NCBI GenBank assembly: GCA_003952965.2
Contig: CM025849.1
Span: 30,377,724-30,441,723 of the forward strand
DNA from: Morella rubra
Taxonomy: Eukaryota > Streptophyta > Magnoliopsida > Fagales > Myricaceae
Direction: 5' to 3'
Length of the DNA: 64,000 bases
Positions 1 to 11,356 of the stretch are shown one piece after another. Every line of letters begins with the position of its first letter. Within the stretch, counting starts at the first letter, position 1. The notes under the pieces were generated by a model, which saw only the letters and a program-made list of their open reading frames with translations, did no database searches and was not told the origin of the DNA. The translations under genes were made by a program, and so were the position numbers.

Positions 1-513
1 CATGATTTGCTGAAGAAACATTCCTACATGTGTGGACCACATTTTAGAGTCTGGACATAGTTATCCTTTTTTGCGTTGAGACATACATGTTGGCGTCCAT
101 ACGGTTTTAAATATGTACAACGATTTTGAATGCGTCATTCACTGGTGACGATCATTATCATTATCTAAAGTTGTCCAAATGGGGATGAAAATTTTTTCAC
201 CACATTAATCGTTACTCATTTACAACGACTTGTATTTTGTCATCCACAGATCCATCTGAATGGTTTTTGGACTGATCTAGATGGAGATGAAATATTTGTG
301 ACGATATTAATCGTCACTCATTTACAACGACCTGTATTTTGTTAGACCATAGATCCATCTGAACGGTCTTTGGACCTGTCTGGACGGAAATGGCATTTCT
401 AGATCATTTTGGGTAACGAAATTAATGTTTTGTCAGGTAAAAGCAACTTTAGGTGACAAAATTTGATTTGACACTTAAAAATTTGTCACCTAATATCCAA
501 ATTCTTGTGGTGT
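1..513. mobile_element. CACTA-type transposon terminal fragment
   Basis: The stretch has the style of CACTA (En/Spm) subterminal DNA: repeated GTGACRAA/TTGTCAC motifs around 420-490 and hexamers resembling AACGGT/GGACGG. It ends in TTCTTGTGGTG at about 503-513, which is the inverse of a CACYACAAGAA-like terminus. The other end lies outside the window and no transposase is visible. The superfamily call rests on the terminus and subterminal repeats only. Confidence 0.5.
179..389. repeat. Two-copy tandem repeat, unit about 102 bp
   Basis: The segments 179-280 and 281-389 align with each other. Both read ATGG(G/A)GATGAAA, then TTAATCGT(T/C)ACTCATTTACAACGAC, then TCCATCTGAA(T/C)GGT. They differ at scattered sites. 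This is probably subterminal repeat structure of the CACTA-like fragment. Confidence 0.7.
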
Positions 514-1293
514 AAGTCTGAAGAAAATTTTATATGCATCAAGTATATATAAAATTAGTATTAATGTGGAGAAAGATTCAGACCAAAGCGTTGGATCCAA
601 AACTATTACAAGGGGCGACTTATATTTGTGTTCCGAAATCCAAGAGAAAAAATTGTGCGACATACCGACTTTTCTTCGTTACTTTTTTTTTTTTTTTTAA
701 TATATAAGACTCTCCTTCATTACATTAGGTGTCACATTAATTTTATCTGTCTAGATTTGCTTTTCCAAAATTCAGACGTAAAAACTTGACTCTCCTTCAT
801 TGAATGAGATGACACACCTTTGGTCTTTGGATATGGAATAAATCTAGGCCATCTTTTATAATGGCGTTGGACCCAAGCTTTGATTTCAATCTTTTCCCAA
901 ATCCTGTCCGTTAATATTGATAAAATGGAACTTAAAACTCGAGTAGGGTCTAATATATAATGGATTAAGTTTATATATAGAGGCTACAACAGCGTAAGAG
1001 AAAGTTTATGGAGAGAGATGACAGTTATAATACGTAGTTTGAGTATCACAAATCGCTTATATTAGTTATACATGTTGCCGGTATGAATATTAAACAATAG
1101 GGAAAATTCTAAAAAGGAAATTAATATACATTTATTCATGAAACATCAAACGAATGCATTTAAGTTGAACACCCAGGCATATTTCAATGCTTCAGCCTGA
1201 GCTTAAATATTCTATAACGAAAGAGTGCTCCGATCTCTGAAATGGTTGCATAGAAGGAGCCCTGTTATTCATAGAGAGCAAGTGATCACAAGA
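514..1293. other. 3' flank of root cap gene A, no gene seen
   Basis: This is AT-rich sequence with no coding signal. Unlike the 3' flanks of genes B, C and D, which resemble each other, it shares only a short stretch near 1170-1200 with them. Confidence 0.5.
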
Positions 1294-3075
1294 TTATCTT
1301 TTGCAAACCACCCCAGGACCTTCCATCCCACTGGAGCAATTCAGGTTACCATATTCCAAATTCTCCAAAGAGTTCCCTTCTGTAAACTGGCCAATAAATC
1401 TGGCTACAGCACAATCCGTGGCAAAGAGAGTGGATGAGGAGAATTCTTGCTGGCCACCCAAAACAGGCATAGCCACCCCCATCTTCGCCCTGCTCACATA
1501 GTTACTCGCATAAGTCTGACCCAAAACACCATTTACTTGGCCACTCAATGTGTAAAACTTGAAGCTCAAGTCAATATGTGCGAAGCAATCCTCTCGTGTG
1601 ATACCGTAGTTATGAATTCGTGAATCTTTCTCTGTAATGGGCACTACTGTCGCTTTAATCTTGAAATTCTCTTCAACCTCAACTTCTATCGAGTTTGTGT
1701 CACGGATCCTTGTGATTGTGACAACTGGAGAGGTCTTGGATTGCCATTTAGTGCCTTGTCCATTCAAGAGGTATATCGGCTCACCATTGAAGGCGAGGGA
1801 AAGGCGATCTATGGAGTCATCCCATACTGATGTCTTCCTAGCGGCAATGTAGAGCTTGTGGGTGTCAAAGAGGATTCCAAGAGACTGAACCCAAGTGAAA
1901 TCCCTATTAGAGTTTTCATTTCTTCTCCCAGTGAAGTGGCCATTGATGTGGAGGTTCGAATCAGTGACTAGGCAAAAGTCGTGGTCTTTCTGTCCGTGGA
2001 AATAGAATGTGATTCCATCTCCACCGACAAATCGGGGGTCTTGACATACGGCGCCAGGTTTGTTGCAGTCTGCACAAATTCACATGTGAAGTTACAACTG
2101 TTGGCGAAATTCCTATATTAACAAAGCGGTTACAAATAGAGAATTTGGAGATGGTATGATGAGTAGAAGCAGGTACAATTCTTATGATGGGTGTATGAAG
2201 AATAAATTTTTCTTTCCCTTAACTAATTGTAAGAGTGGATCATTTATCCAATACTCCGAAAAGGCTTAGAGAGAAAATTATGCAAATATAATTACTCCTT
2301 AAGATTCTTGGAGATCAAGATCAATGAATTGGAAGGAGAAATTTACCGCAAACTGGACTACAGGTGACACAGTCAACCAGACATTGATCAGGGCAACCGC
2401 TAGGACAACTATGCTCCAGACCATAGCAGAATGGATAATTCTTGTTTGGGCATTTAGCTTTCTTTGGTGCCGACTCTGAAGCGGAAGGAGGCGGAGGACT
2501 AAACAAAGAAGGTGGAGGGGACGTTGTCGAAGCAGGAGGAGGTGGGGGAGATGGAGTGGGGACAGTCGGAGGTAGTGGAGGGGGAGGTGAAGGAAAAATC
2601 TGAGCAGGCGGAGGAGGAGGTGAAGGAGAAATCTGAGGAGGGGGAGGAGGTGTCTTAGGCTTTGGTGGTGGAGGAGGTGAACGCTTAGGTGGAGGAGGAG
2701 GTGGAGGAGGTGAATGCTTTGGTGGTGCTTCGGCGGAGGAGGAGGAAGAGGTGAACGCTTTGGTGGTGGAGGAGAATGCTTAGGCGGAGGAGGTGAATGC
2801 TTTAGTGGAGGAGGTGAACTCTTCGGCGGAGGAGGTGGTGGGGGAGGTGATGGTGGTGGTGGTGCCGGGACTGCACAAACGGGTTGGCAGGTGGCACAAT
2901 CCGGTATACAATCACGAGGGCAGCTTGTAGGGCAATATAGGTCTATGTGGTAACAGTCAGGGTAGGTTCTGTCTTGGCATTTCACTTTCTTCTGCTTTGG
3001 AGGTCCTCCCTCTGCCGCCATAGCCGTGAAGAGGAGCAAACATACGCTCATGCTTGCAATAGCTTGAGCCGCCAT
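1294..3075 (-). pseudogene. Root cap (LEA-related) family gene A, frameshifted in proline-rich exon
   Basis: Exon 1 runs 3075 to 2347 and exon 2 runs 2069 to 1294 (TAA stop); the 277-bp intron has GT-AG ends and is phase 1. The product starts with a signal peptide (MAAQAIASMSVCLLLFTAMA), then an eight-cysteine module, a proline-rich stretch, a second eight-cysteine module ending at the splice site, and a complete Root_cap-type domain in exon 2 (motifs FYFHGQKD, DSNLHING, DFTWVQSLGILF, GVLGQTY, C-terminal GVVCKR). An ATG 18 bp upstream is also in frame; the later ATG is chosen because it starts the hydrophobic leader and is shared by all four paralogues. Exon 1 is 729 nt, one short of the length needed for a phase-1 junction. 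The reading frame shifts near 2720-2735 inside the proline codons, so the original frame stops at 2299. This is either a pseudogene or a sequence error in low-complexity DNA. By family precedent the product would be a secreted wall protein. Confidence 0.85.
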
Positions 3076-3160
3076 TTGATGCAGAAATATCAATGCCTAC
3101 TGAATTAATGGAGGAACTATCAGGGTCTGGGTTGGTCTTCTTGTACTGCAAATGCCTCCT

Positions 3161-3166
3161 TTTATA
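3161..3166 (-). promoter_or_regulatory. TATA box of gene A
   Basis: On the minus strand the sequence reads TATAAA, about 86 bp upstream of the chosen ATG. The surrounding CTCTATAAAAGGAGG context is the same upstream of gene B. Confidence 0.75.
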
Positions 3167-3228
3167 GAGATTAATTTGGAGATCAAGATGGAATCGTAGG
3201 CTTCGGCACCCTCAAAAGTTAACACGGG

Positions 3229-3253
3229 CTTCATGCTTCTCTTCTACGTGTCC
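3229..3253 (-). promoter_or_regulatory. Conserved ACGT-core promoter block, gene A
   Basis: On the plus strand the block reads CTTCATGCTTCTCTTCTACG then TGTCC, with ACGTG at 3246-3250. A similar block lies about 70-90 bp upstream of the TATA box in all four paralogues. ACGT cores are typical of bZIP or G-box/ABRE sites; binding is inferred only from conservation. Confidence 0.45.
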
Positions 3254-5060
3254 TGCTATTAACTTTGACAAGTGCAGTTAATGCTTCTACCAAATGAACT
3301 CCCTCATGCACGAATGCCCAAAACTTCTCAAGTCAACTCAGGACCTTAATTTATTTGGGACGGAAGAGGAGGGATCCCAATTAACATATGTCCAATCCCG
3401 TATTTCAGCCTTGAAATTGGTATGGAAAGCTTAAACGCGACTGAAAACAGCAAGTCTTATTAAGGAAACATAAATTAGTATTTAAAGAAATCCCAGTAGC
3501 ATTCTTCAACGTACAGGATGGTTTATGTGCAGTAATTAAAGCAATTCCTTCCGGGACCTAAGAAGGTGGGAATTGAACAACTGTAGTTAAGTTGCGATCT
3601 ATCATTACTTAGAAAAAAAAAAGTTGCGATCTATCAATGTTATTCTAAATTGCTGGCATTTAATGTTTCCCCGAGAAATTACTTTAATAATTCACCAAAA
3701 AAAATAAACAATTACAAGCTAAGTGCACTTTAATGTTCTATGTAATTTGTACTCATAGAAAAATACAGATGAACTCTCTCGATTCTTTTAACTTAATTTA
3801 TATCTAGAAATTCCTAATATTAGTGGTCACTCTTAAAAAGATTAAAAACACTCTTCATAGGTTAACTATTAGAGTCATGACACTTTGTACTCAAAAATAT
3901 CAATTTTGCTGCATTTTACTCCCTCAACTAAAATTCTTGTCGTCAATTATATTGGGATATAAATTCATATTGTCGTAGAGAAATGAGGATTTTATACCCA
4001 TATTTTTTTGGACCGTAATATTTTTGTGGGGGTGAAGTAGCGATGGTGGGTGCAAAGTACACAAGAGTAGTAGATGAGAGGTGAAATATAACGAAATTAA
4101 TATTTCAAGATACAAAATATCAAAATTGATCCCAGGAGTTGATGATCGAAAGGAGTATTTGTTCATTTCTAAAATATAGAAATACATGAATACTTCATAG
4201 CCTCTACATATCGAAAAATAAATGAATTTGCACTGTTTACCTATAAGGTATTAACATTTTGCACTCCAAACTATTGTTTGTATCACAATGCGCCCACTAG
4301 GTATTGATTTAAGACACTTTGCATATTCTGTTAAAGTTTTACACCTATCTGGAAATGACAATTTTATCTCCCAAGGCTGCTGGTGGTGACATTTTCATGA
4401 GGGTAAAATCATAATTTTAATTTGGAGAATAAAAGATCAAATTCCGTTAAATTTGATAGAAAGTGTAAAATGTCTGAAATCAATAGTTTTTTAACGTAAT
4501 TTAATAAAAATATTGTTTATGATACAAAGTGTCAAGACCCCTACTACAATTAAAGATCAGTCGTTTATCCCAAACTTAAGTCACTAATTCTCATGAACGC
4601 ATAGTGCAAATAACTTCATGTACACTAATAGTGCTTGAGAATCCTGATCCTATAAATATTAATTATGGGCTTTGATCCTCAATGCAAATTTCCTATTTGG
4701 CATGCTGGGAGTCTTCATCATCGAACAAAATGCCAATTAACAAGTTAGGAAAAATAATGTCCTGATTTTCAGTACTATTGTCAAAGACATCGAAAAAAGA
4801 TGCAACGTATTTTTTTTTTTTTTTTTCTAAATAAGAAAGATGCAACGTAGCTTGACCTTCTTTTGGCGATTACTTCGATGCGGACGTGAAAGCACGTAGG
4901 AATTAAGTCACCAATTAATTAATCGGAATGATACAAAAAATAAAGGGTTTTGGGTTTTCGGGACGGCGGGAACGTACGCCGCTTGAAAGGCATAGTGCGA
5001 TCTAAAAGCAATTGTATCAGGGGCGCTGGCCAAGAGCCAAGTTCGTATACTACAACTCCA
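3254..5060. other. Upstream spacer of gene A, homologous to the spacer of gene B
   Basis: No gene is seen. The spacer aligns block by block with 11357-13120 upstream of gene B. Shared blocks include the 'cccagtagcattcttca' stretch (3490 and 11592), two AT-rich segments with partly inverted ends that look like old MITEs (about 3836-4200 with 11945-12310, and 4225-4560 with 12375-12675), and 'ggcatagtgcgatctaaaag' near 4990 and 13047. The MITE-like segments are therefore older than the A/B duplication. Confidence 0.7.
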
Positions 5061-5413
5061 GCCAGCCAACTTGGGGCAGGCCATAGTCGTGCTCGTGCAT
5101 TGAATTCGGATTGTAAAAACCGACGGCTCGCAGTCGCCGGTGAGCTCAAATCACTTGCCATGCAATTGGAGTACAAGAGCGCTGCACTCAAGCTATTATA
5201 AAGAGAATCGGAGCATCGCGGGCTCTAAAATATTGCCCTAGATGTAGGAAGTCAGTAGGAACTAGGAAATAGGAAGTCGCTCGAAACATTTGCTTGCAGA
5301 TTGGAGTTGTGAGCTCAAACTTTGAGAAACTCTTGTGTGGAAAGTTGTGACTTGTACATGAGTTCCAACTTTGATAAGTGCTTATGGTCACCAGAGCCAT
5401 TACGAAAGTTTCA

Positions 5414-5935
5414 TGTGATGATACCGAAACTGAATTAGTCTAGCACAAATTAATTTGGGCTGAATGAGAATGATCACACACACCAAAAGCCCAATAACAA
5501 CACGTGAGGCCCATGCCGCACTAAGCCTAGAAGAAGGAGAAACCATGACACGTGTAATGAGCGGTTATAAAACAACTTATAACGTGTCACAGTTTCACGA
5601 TCCCGACATTCTCGTGATCAAAGTAACTACCCATTATGGAGACATGCAAGGAGCATATCCCGAGACACAATGCTACATGAATCGAATTTCCGCCAAAAAG
5701 GAAACATGAGGATGTGAAGAAAACACTATAAAAGTAGAAGATCATGAAGAAAAGAGGTAAGTGAATTCGAGAGATTTAAAGTAGAAATATTGTAGCCTCA
5801 AAATACTGACTTAGGCATCGGAGGTGCCTTACCCTTGTATCTGAGTCATCTTTGTTGTTTTGTAGAAGAAAATTACATGAAGTTCAAGACGCATTTACTC
5901 CAAAGTGTTGACCATAAATCAACTGATTTATCAAC
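5414..5935 (+). repeat. LTR-like fragment
   Basis: The segment begins TGTGATGATACC and ends TTATCAACA. It contains CACTATAAAAGT (about 5724) followed by GACTTAGGCATCGGAGGTGC (about 5810), a layout like the TATA and downstream region of plant retrotransposon LTRs. I found no target duplication and no coding region next to it. An 81-codon open frame inside it (5464-5709) has no recognisable domain. Confidence 0.4.
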
Positions 5936-6658
5936 ATGAATTTTTTTTTCGTAAGTAAATGCAATTTATATACTATTTATCTCATAAAAGACAGCCGATA
6001 CAAATCCAAAAAATGCACAAACGCCAGTGAAAAAGCCTAAACCTTAGGTGGTCCTTACAAATCTTGAATCGTATTTCTTGTTGTGGTGTAACACCACTCG
6101 TGGCACTTAATTGATTGCTTCTACATAGGCCTTGGGTCTAGACAATCCATTCTTTAACTAGCTAGGAAAAAAAGTGCTTCTTAAAAGTTTTATGTAATAT
6201 TTTGAATTTATAAGAAAAATAAAAAAATAGTAATTTTGTAATTTTTTTAAAAAGAAGAGGTATTTTTGTAATTAGCTGTTGAAAACAAAATAAATATAAA
6301 AATAAAATGAAGCGTTTTCATGTTAAGTGGTGGAGAAAGGGGACGTGCTCTCACACACACCACTTAACAAGGTGGCCTTTATAAATAGGAAAGAAAAAAA
6401 ATATTATAATACGCCCCATATTTAAGGAGAAAAATTAAAATTTATGTCCTCCTCACGTTTCAATTTGTTTGATTATGCTTCTTAAGTTGCAAAAAATAAA
6501 AAAATCTGATAACCTAAGGATTAAGATAACATAAGAGAAAGGGATGAATTCGGTCGTAAAACTTTTTCAAAAATGCACATAAAAATACAAGTTTTCAATC
6601 TCAACAAATAAATAAATAAAAAGAGTCAAATTAGAGAAATCTAACGCTTGAATTTTAA
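5936..6658. other. AT-rich spacer, likely end of an interrupted LTR
   Basis: No gene is seen. The last 30-40 bases (about 6620-6658) resemble the reverse complement of the tail of a Copia LTR family present at 20472-24273. They would be the far end of the LTR at 7989-9176, separated from it by the TIR element at 6659-7988. Confidence 0.4.
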
Positions 6659-7988
6659 GGGCTTGTTTGGAAATGGGTTGTGTTTGTGGTTTTGGTTTTG
6701 GTTTTGGGTTCAACTTCCAAATTTCAAATTTTAATATTTTAATATTGTTTAGTTGTAAGGATTTGTTTGATTGTTTAAGATTTGGAATGATTTATATTTT
6801 AATTAAATTAAATAATATTAATTTTTTATTATGATATTCAAAAAATCAGAAAATAAAAAATGATTTTAAAAAACCAGAAATATATATAATTCAAAAAAGT
6901 AAAATTTCATATATATAAAAAATTATAAAAATAGATAAAATATGAAACTAATAAAAAAAATCCACATAAATTAAAAGATAGATAAAAAAATCGTGTAAAA
7001 TTTATAAAATAAATAAAAATTGACAAATATAAAAAAAACTATAAATTTGATTATTAAAAAAAAAAAAAAACAGTTATGGCATTGTTTGGTCTCACGTTAG
7101 GTATTTGCACTACTTACATTCATATCATATAGTGTTTATGATAATAAGGTCATATTATGTAATTGAAATCATTATAACCGTGATAAAATTGTATCCTATC
7201 TCTAGACTTAGATAAAATATCTCTAGCCTTTTCATCAACAACCCATAAAAGCATATTTTCCTGTTTTTGGTTTTTAATTCTTTCTTTTGGGCGATATACT
7301 CTACAAATGAAATTAGGAAATATTAATGAATTGTTGACGTCATAAATGCCACATAAATGATTTTATTTGGTGAGATACTTAACCAGAAGGACAATTGTAT
7401 ATATCTTATTCTTTTTTTTTTCTTTTTTCTTTTCATTTTGTGCAAATAATATATTGACAATTTTTAGAGAAAATAGAGATGTATGCTAAAAAAAAAAGGA
7501 TAAAGCAAGAAAATATTAACATTCTTGGTAAAAAAAGGAAAAGAAAAATTAACAGCATGTTACGAAAATTCCAAGAAAACAAATAAGGTAATATTAAGGT
7601 AATGCAAAATTTATTTATTTATAAAACTTGCACATTTTTATCTTGGGTATTTTAATTTTTATGGATATTTTTTATTAGTTTCATATTTTATCTATTTTTA
7701 TAATTTTTGATATTTTTGAAATCATTTTCTACTTAGTTTTTGAATTATATATTTTTCTTATTTTTTAAAATCATTTTTCTTATTTTTTTTTATTTTTTGA
7801 ATATTATAATAACTGTAAATTAATATTATTTAATTTAATTAACATATAAATCATTCCAAATCTTAAACAACCAAACAAATCCTTACAACTAAACAATATT
7901 TAAATCTTAAAATTTGAAATTTGAAAGTTGAACCCAAAACCAAAACCAAAACCAAAACCACAACCACAACCCATTTCCAAACAAGCCC
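6659..7988. mobile_element. Non-autonomous TIR element, Harbinger-like ends
   Basis: The element starts GGGCTTGTTTGGAAATGGG and ends CCCATTTCCAAACAAGCCC. Inverted similarity continues inward for about 330 bp on each side (6659-6990 with 7650-7988). It is flanked by TAA (6656-6658) and TAG (7989-7991), an imperfect 3-bp duplication. GGG-starting ends with a 3-bp TA-rich duplication suit PIF/Harbinger, although such long arms are unusual for that superfamily. The interior is AT-rich and has no transposase. Confidence 0.7.
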
Positions 7989-9176
7989 TAGGTGGTTCTG
8001 CAACCTTGCCTACTTCCACCGCTTAAGCACCTTTTCGAGGTTTGAGACTTTTCACCCTAGTGTCTTCTTGCCAAGGGAATAGCTTATGCACTGAAGTTCA
8101 ACAAAACCTTCACAAGCTTCAAACCTTTTGTTATACCCTCATTTAGGTCTATAAGAGTGCTCACACTCTTCTTAAACTTTTGAATGAAAAAATACAGAAT
8201 TTAACTCTCTTAAAGAGTGGATGAATACAACCAAAATTCTGTCTCAGAAACTCACAAAGAATAAGGCTTGAAGATGATTGACTAGTATGATAGCTTTGTA
8301 AATTGGGAATGCACAAAAATTGTAAAGTTTTGTATTCAAAGCATCTCTAAAATTTTTCTATTAAAAGAACCCAATTGAAATCTAGTTGTTTTTTATTGTT
8401 GGAAAACATTATAACTATTAGTCAACCGGGATACTTATATTGGTGGATCTAGTAGCTATTACTGTTTACTGCGTAACGGGATTCTCGAGATTTAAAATTC
8501 AAAAATATTCTTAATACTGAACTACCGGTTGATCGAAACATATATGCCAGTGGATTTGGTACCTGTGACCGCTGTGAGTGTAACAGATTTTTAAATTAGA
8601 TGCCAAAATATTTTTTGGACATAGTTGTACTGTTCGACCAACCGTGAATTCTCTTAAAAAAAGTCTTTGAATATTTGGTCTCTTCAAGGTTGCATCTAGC
8701 AAGATGAACAAAAGCAGCTAGTATACTTAATTACCGATCAATAGGAGGTTGTCTGGTATTGAATTCGCTTAAAACAGAGACGATGTAAAAAATTGTATCT
8801 TTAAGGTTGCAACTGGTACTCCATTCTATAGGCCAAAAACTTGGATGTTTGATTAAATCTTGGACTACTATTTTTTAGATAAACTCGAAAGAAATATTTT
8901 TAAAGCACATAGAGTTTGTCAAAAATATTTTGGTTTTAAAAAACTTCAAAGGTAATTCTTTTCAGTTTGTGTGGGATCAAATCTTTTCATTTAGTGACCT
9001 ATAGAGGTATCAAATTTTTACCCTAATGTCTTCATGCTTTCAACTCTTTTCTTTTCAATCTCTGTGACTTGGCTCTTCATCATTTGTCTTTTTGGTCTTG
9101 AAAATGCCCATTTTGTAATCTTAATATTCGATTTAGTGTAATCATTAAATTTCGATTGTGAACTATTTACTTAACA
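7989..9176 (-). repeat. Diverged Copia LTR, minus orientation
   Basis: Read on the minus strand this starts TGTTAAGTAAATAGTTCACA and follows the same order of blocks as the LTR at 20472-21494: the AAAATGGGCAT...CAAAGAGCC-like stretch, a CACTCTTTAAGAGAGTT block near 8200, and a tail ...GGCAAGGTTGCAGAACCACC near 7990-8020. It is old and diverged, and its end is cut by the TIR element at 6659-7988. It has no coding content. Confidence 0.6.
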
Positions 9177-9509
9177 ATTTTTTTGCTCCCATTCGATTTG
9201 AAAGAGGTGAGCCAGAGGCATAAATGGTATCTTAAATATCAAACAGTTCTTGGCCTCTTATTTTTCAAGTCAAATTCCCGCACCGTATCCTAATTGGTTA
9301 ATAGGAAACTGCATGCATGGCCAGATATATTCATAATTACGACGAGTTCCCATTTAATGTCATATATTAATTCACGAACAAACATCTAGAATTATTACAT
9401 TATTCCAATGGCCAGGTATATTTCAATATTCCGTCAACCTGACCTTATTTAATTTTAGAGTGTACCATGCAAGAGAGTGCAATTGAAGAGCACCAAGACA
9501 TATGCTTGA
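9177..9509. other. 3' flank of gene B
   Basis: No gene is seen. From about 9200 the sequence matches the 3' flanks of genes C (26725-26744 continuing at 28390-28697) and D (51850-52094), including 'caaacagttcttggcctctt' and the stretch before the stop codon. It does not match the 3' flank of gene A. Confidence 0.7.
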
Positions 9510-11168
9510 TTATCTTTTACAAACTACTCCACGGCCGTCAATCCCACTTCCGCAACTCAGGTAATTACTATAGTCCAAATTCTCGTAAGAATGACCTTCT
9601 GCAAACTGACCAGTAAATCGAGCTACGGCACAATCCGTGGCAAAGAGATTTGACGAGGAGAACTCCTTTTGACCACCCAAAACAGGCATAGCCACTCCCA
9701 TGTTCACCTTGCTCACATAGCTGCCCGCATAAGTCTGACCCAAAACGCCATTCACTTCGCCACTCAATGTGTAAAACTTGAAGCCCAAGTCAAGGTGTGC
9801 GAAGCAATCCTCTTGTGTGATCCCGTAGTTATGAATTCGTGAATCTTTCTCTGTTATGGGCACCACCGTTGCTTTGATCTCGAAATTTCCATGGACATCA
9901 ATTTGTACCGAGTTAGCGTCGCGAGTCCTTGTGATTGAGACATTTGGAGAAGTCATGGACTGCCACTTGGTTCCTTCACCATCCAAGACGTATACGGGTT
10001 CACCATCGAAGGCGAGGGAAAGACGGTCTACAGAGTCATCCCAAGTCGATGTCTTCCTAGCGCCAACGAAGAGCTTGTGGTTGTCAAAGAGGATCCCAAG
10101 AGACTGGACCCAAGTGAAGTCCCTCTTCATGTTTTCGTTCCGTTTCCCAATGAAATGAGCATTGATATGAAGGTTAGAGTCAGAGACTATGCAGAAATCT
10201 CGCTCTTTTTGGCCATGGAAGTAGAAGGCGATTCCATCCCCACCGACAAACCGGGGGTCTTGACACACGGCACCTGGTCGGTTGCAATCTGCTCAAATTC
10301 ACATGTGAAGTTAGGGTTAAAGAAATTGGACCCATTACATTAACACAGCCGTAACAAATAGAGAGTTGGTATACAAACATTTTCGAGCGGTACCAATTTT
10401 TATTCGGAGTGTAGGTCTAAGTACTACCATCATACTTCCCCTAACCAAATTGTAAGAGCGGATCGTTTATCCAATACTCCAAAAAGGCTTTGAGATAAAA
10501 TTATGTATAGTTACTCTTTTTGTATGGTTGAAGAAAAGAAGTGGAGGTAGAAGGAGAAACTTACCGCAAACTGGACTACAGGTGACGCAGTCAACCTGAC
10601 ATTGATCGGGGCAACCGGCAGGACAACTGTGCTCAATACCGTAGCAGAACTGATAGTTCTTGAGTGGGCATTTAACTTTCTTTGGTGCCGACTCTGAAGT
10701 TGGAGGAGGCGGAGGACTAAATAAAGAAGGGGGAGGGGACGTTGTCGTGGCAGGAGAAGGTGGGGGAGGAGTGCGGACAGTCGGAGGAGGGGGAGGGGGT
10801 GAAAGAGAAATCTGAGGAGGAGGTGAACGCTTAGGTGGAGGAGGTGGAGGAGGTGAATACTTAGGGGGAGGAGGTGGTGGGGGAGGCGATGTTGTCGATG
10901 CAGGAGGAGGTGGGGGAGAAGGAGTGGGGACAGTAGGAGCTGGAGGTGGTGGTGGTGCTGGGACTGTACAAACAGGTTGGCAGGTGGCACAATCCGGAAT
11001 ACAATCACGAGGGCAGCTTGTAGGGCAATATAGGTCTACATGGTAACATTCAGGGTAGGTTTTGTCTTGGCATTTCACTTTCTTCTGCTTTGTTGGTACT
11101 CCCTCTACCACCATAGCCGTGAAGAGGAGCAAACACACGCTCATGCTCGCAATAGCTCGAGCAGCCAT
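9510..11168 (-). CDS. Root cap (LEA-related) proline-rich secreted protein B, intact
   Basis: This is the only fully open member. Exon 1 runs 11168 to 10565 (604 nt) and exon 2 runs 10288 to 9510 (779 nt, TAA stop), giving 460 residues. The intron is 276 bp, starts GTAAGT, ends AG and is phase 1. Residues 1-23 are a signal peptide. Residues 33-67 form an eight-cysteine module with spacing C-x7-C-x6-C-x3-C-x3-C-x3-C-x2-C-x3-C. Residues about 68-157 are proline-rich with SPPPPPPP blocks. Residues 167-201 repeat the cysteine module with identical spacing. Residues about 202-460 are a Root_cap-type domain (PGAVCQDPRF, FYFHGQK, LHINAHFIG, DFTWVQSLGILF, GVLGQTY, ending GVVCKR). The family is known from root caps and is thought to be secreted to the wall or mucilage; biochemical function is unknown. 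An ATG 18 bp upstream is also in frame. Family assignment is confident; the role of the duplicated module is not known. Confidence 0.92.
10289..10564 (-). other. Intron of gene B
   Basis: The intron has a consensus GTAAGT donor and a GAGCAG acceptor on the minus strand. Its sequence matches the introns of C and D far better than that of A, for example 'taacacagccgtaacaaata' and 'ttatccaatactccaaaaa'. Confidence 0.85.
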
Positions 11169-11257
11169 TTGATGCTGAAAGCTCAATGCTTATTGAATTA
11201 ATATTGGAAGAACTATCAGGATCTGGGTTGGTCTTCCTGTACTGCAATTGCCTCCTT

Positions 11258-11263
11258 TTATAG
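11258..11263 (-). promoter_or_regulatory. TATA box of gene B
   Basis: TATAAA on the minus strand, 90 bp upstream of the chosen ATG, in the same context as gene A. Confidence 0.75.
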
Positions 11264-11330
11264 AGATTAATTTGGAGATCTAGGAGTAATCGAAGCTAGC
11301 TTCTGAACCCTGAAAACTTAACATGGGCTA

Positions 11331-11356
11331 GCTTCATGCTTCTCTTCTACGTGTCG
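11331..11356 (-). promoter_or_regulatory. Conserved ACGT-core promoter block, gene B
   Basis: The plus strand reads GCTTCATGCTTCTCTTCTAC then GTGTCG, with ACGTG at 11349-11353. It matches the block upstream of gene A almost exactly and those of C and D partly. Confidence 0.45.

Noticed and set aside
2299-2506. Leucine/histidine-rich end of the long minus-strand frame in gene A
   Set aside because: It is the out-of-frame reading of proline codons after the frameshift; the neighbouring frame carries the conserved cysteine module.
2714-2953. Glycine-rich plus-strand open frame
   Set aside because: Antisense shadow of the proline-rich exon of gene A.
5464-5709. 81-codon open frame
   Set aside because: It lies in an LTR-like segment just upstream of its TATA region, with no domain.
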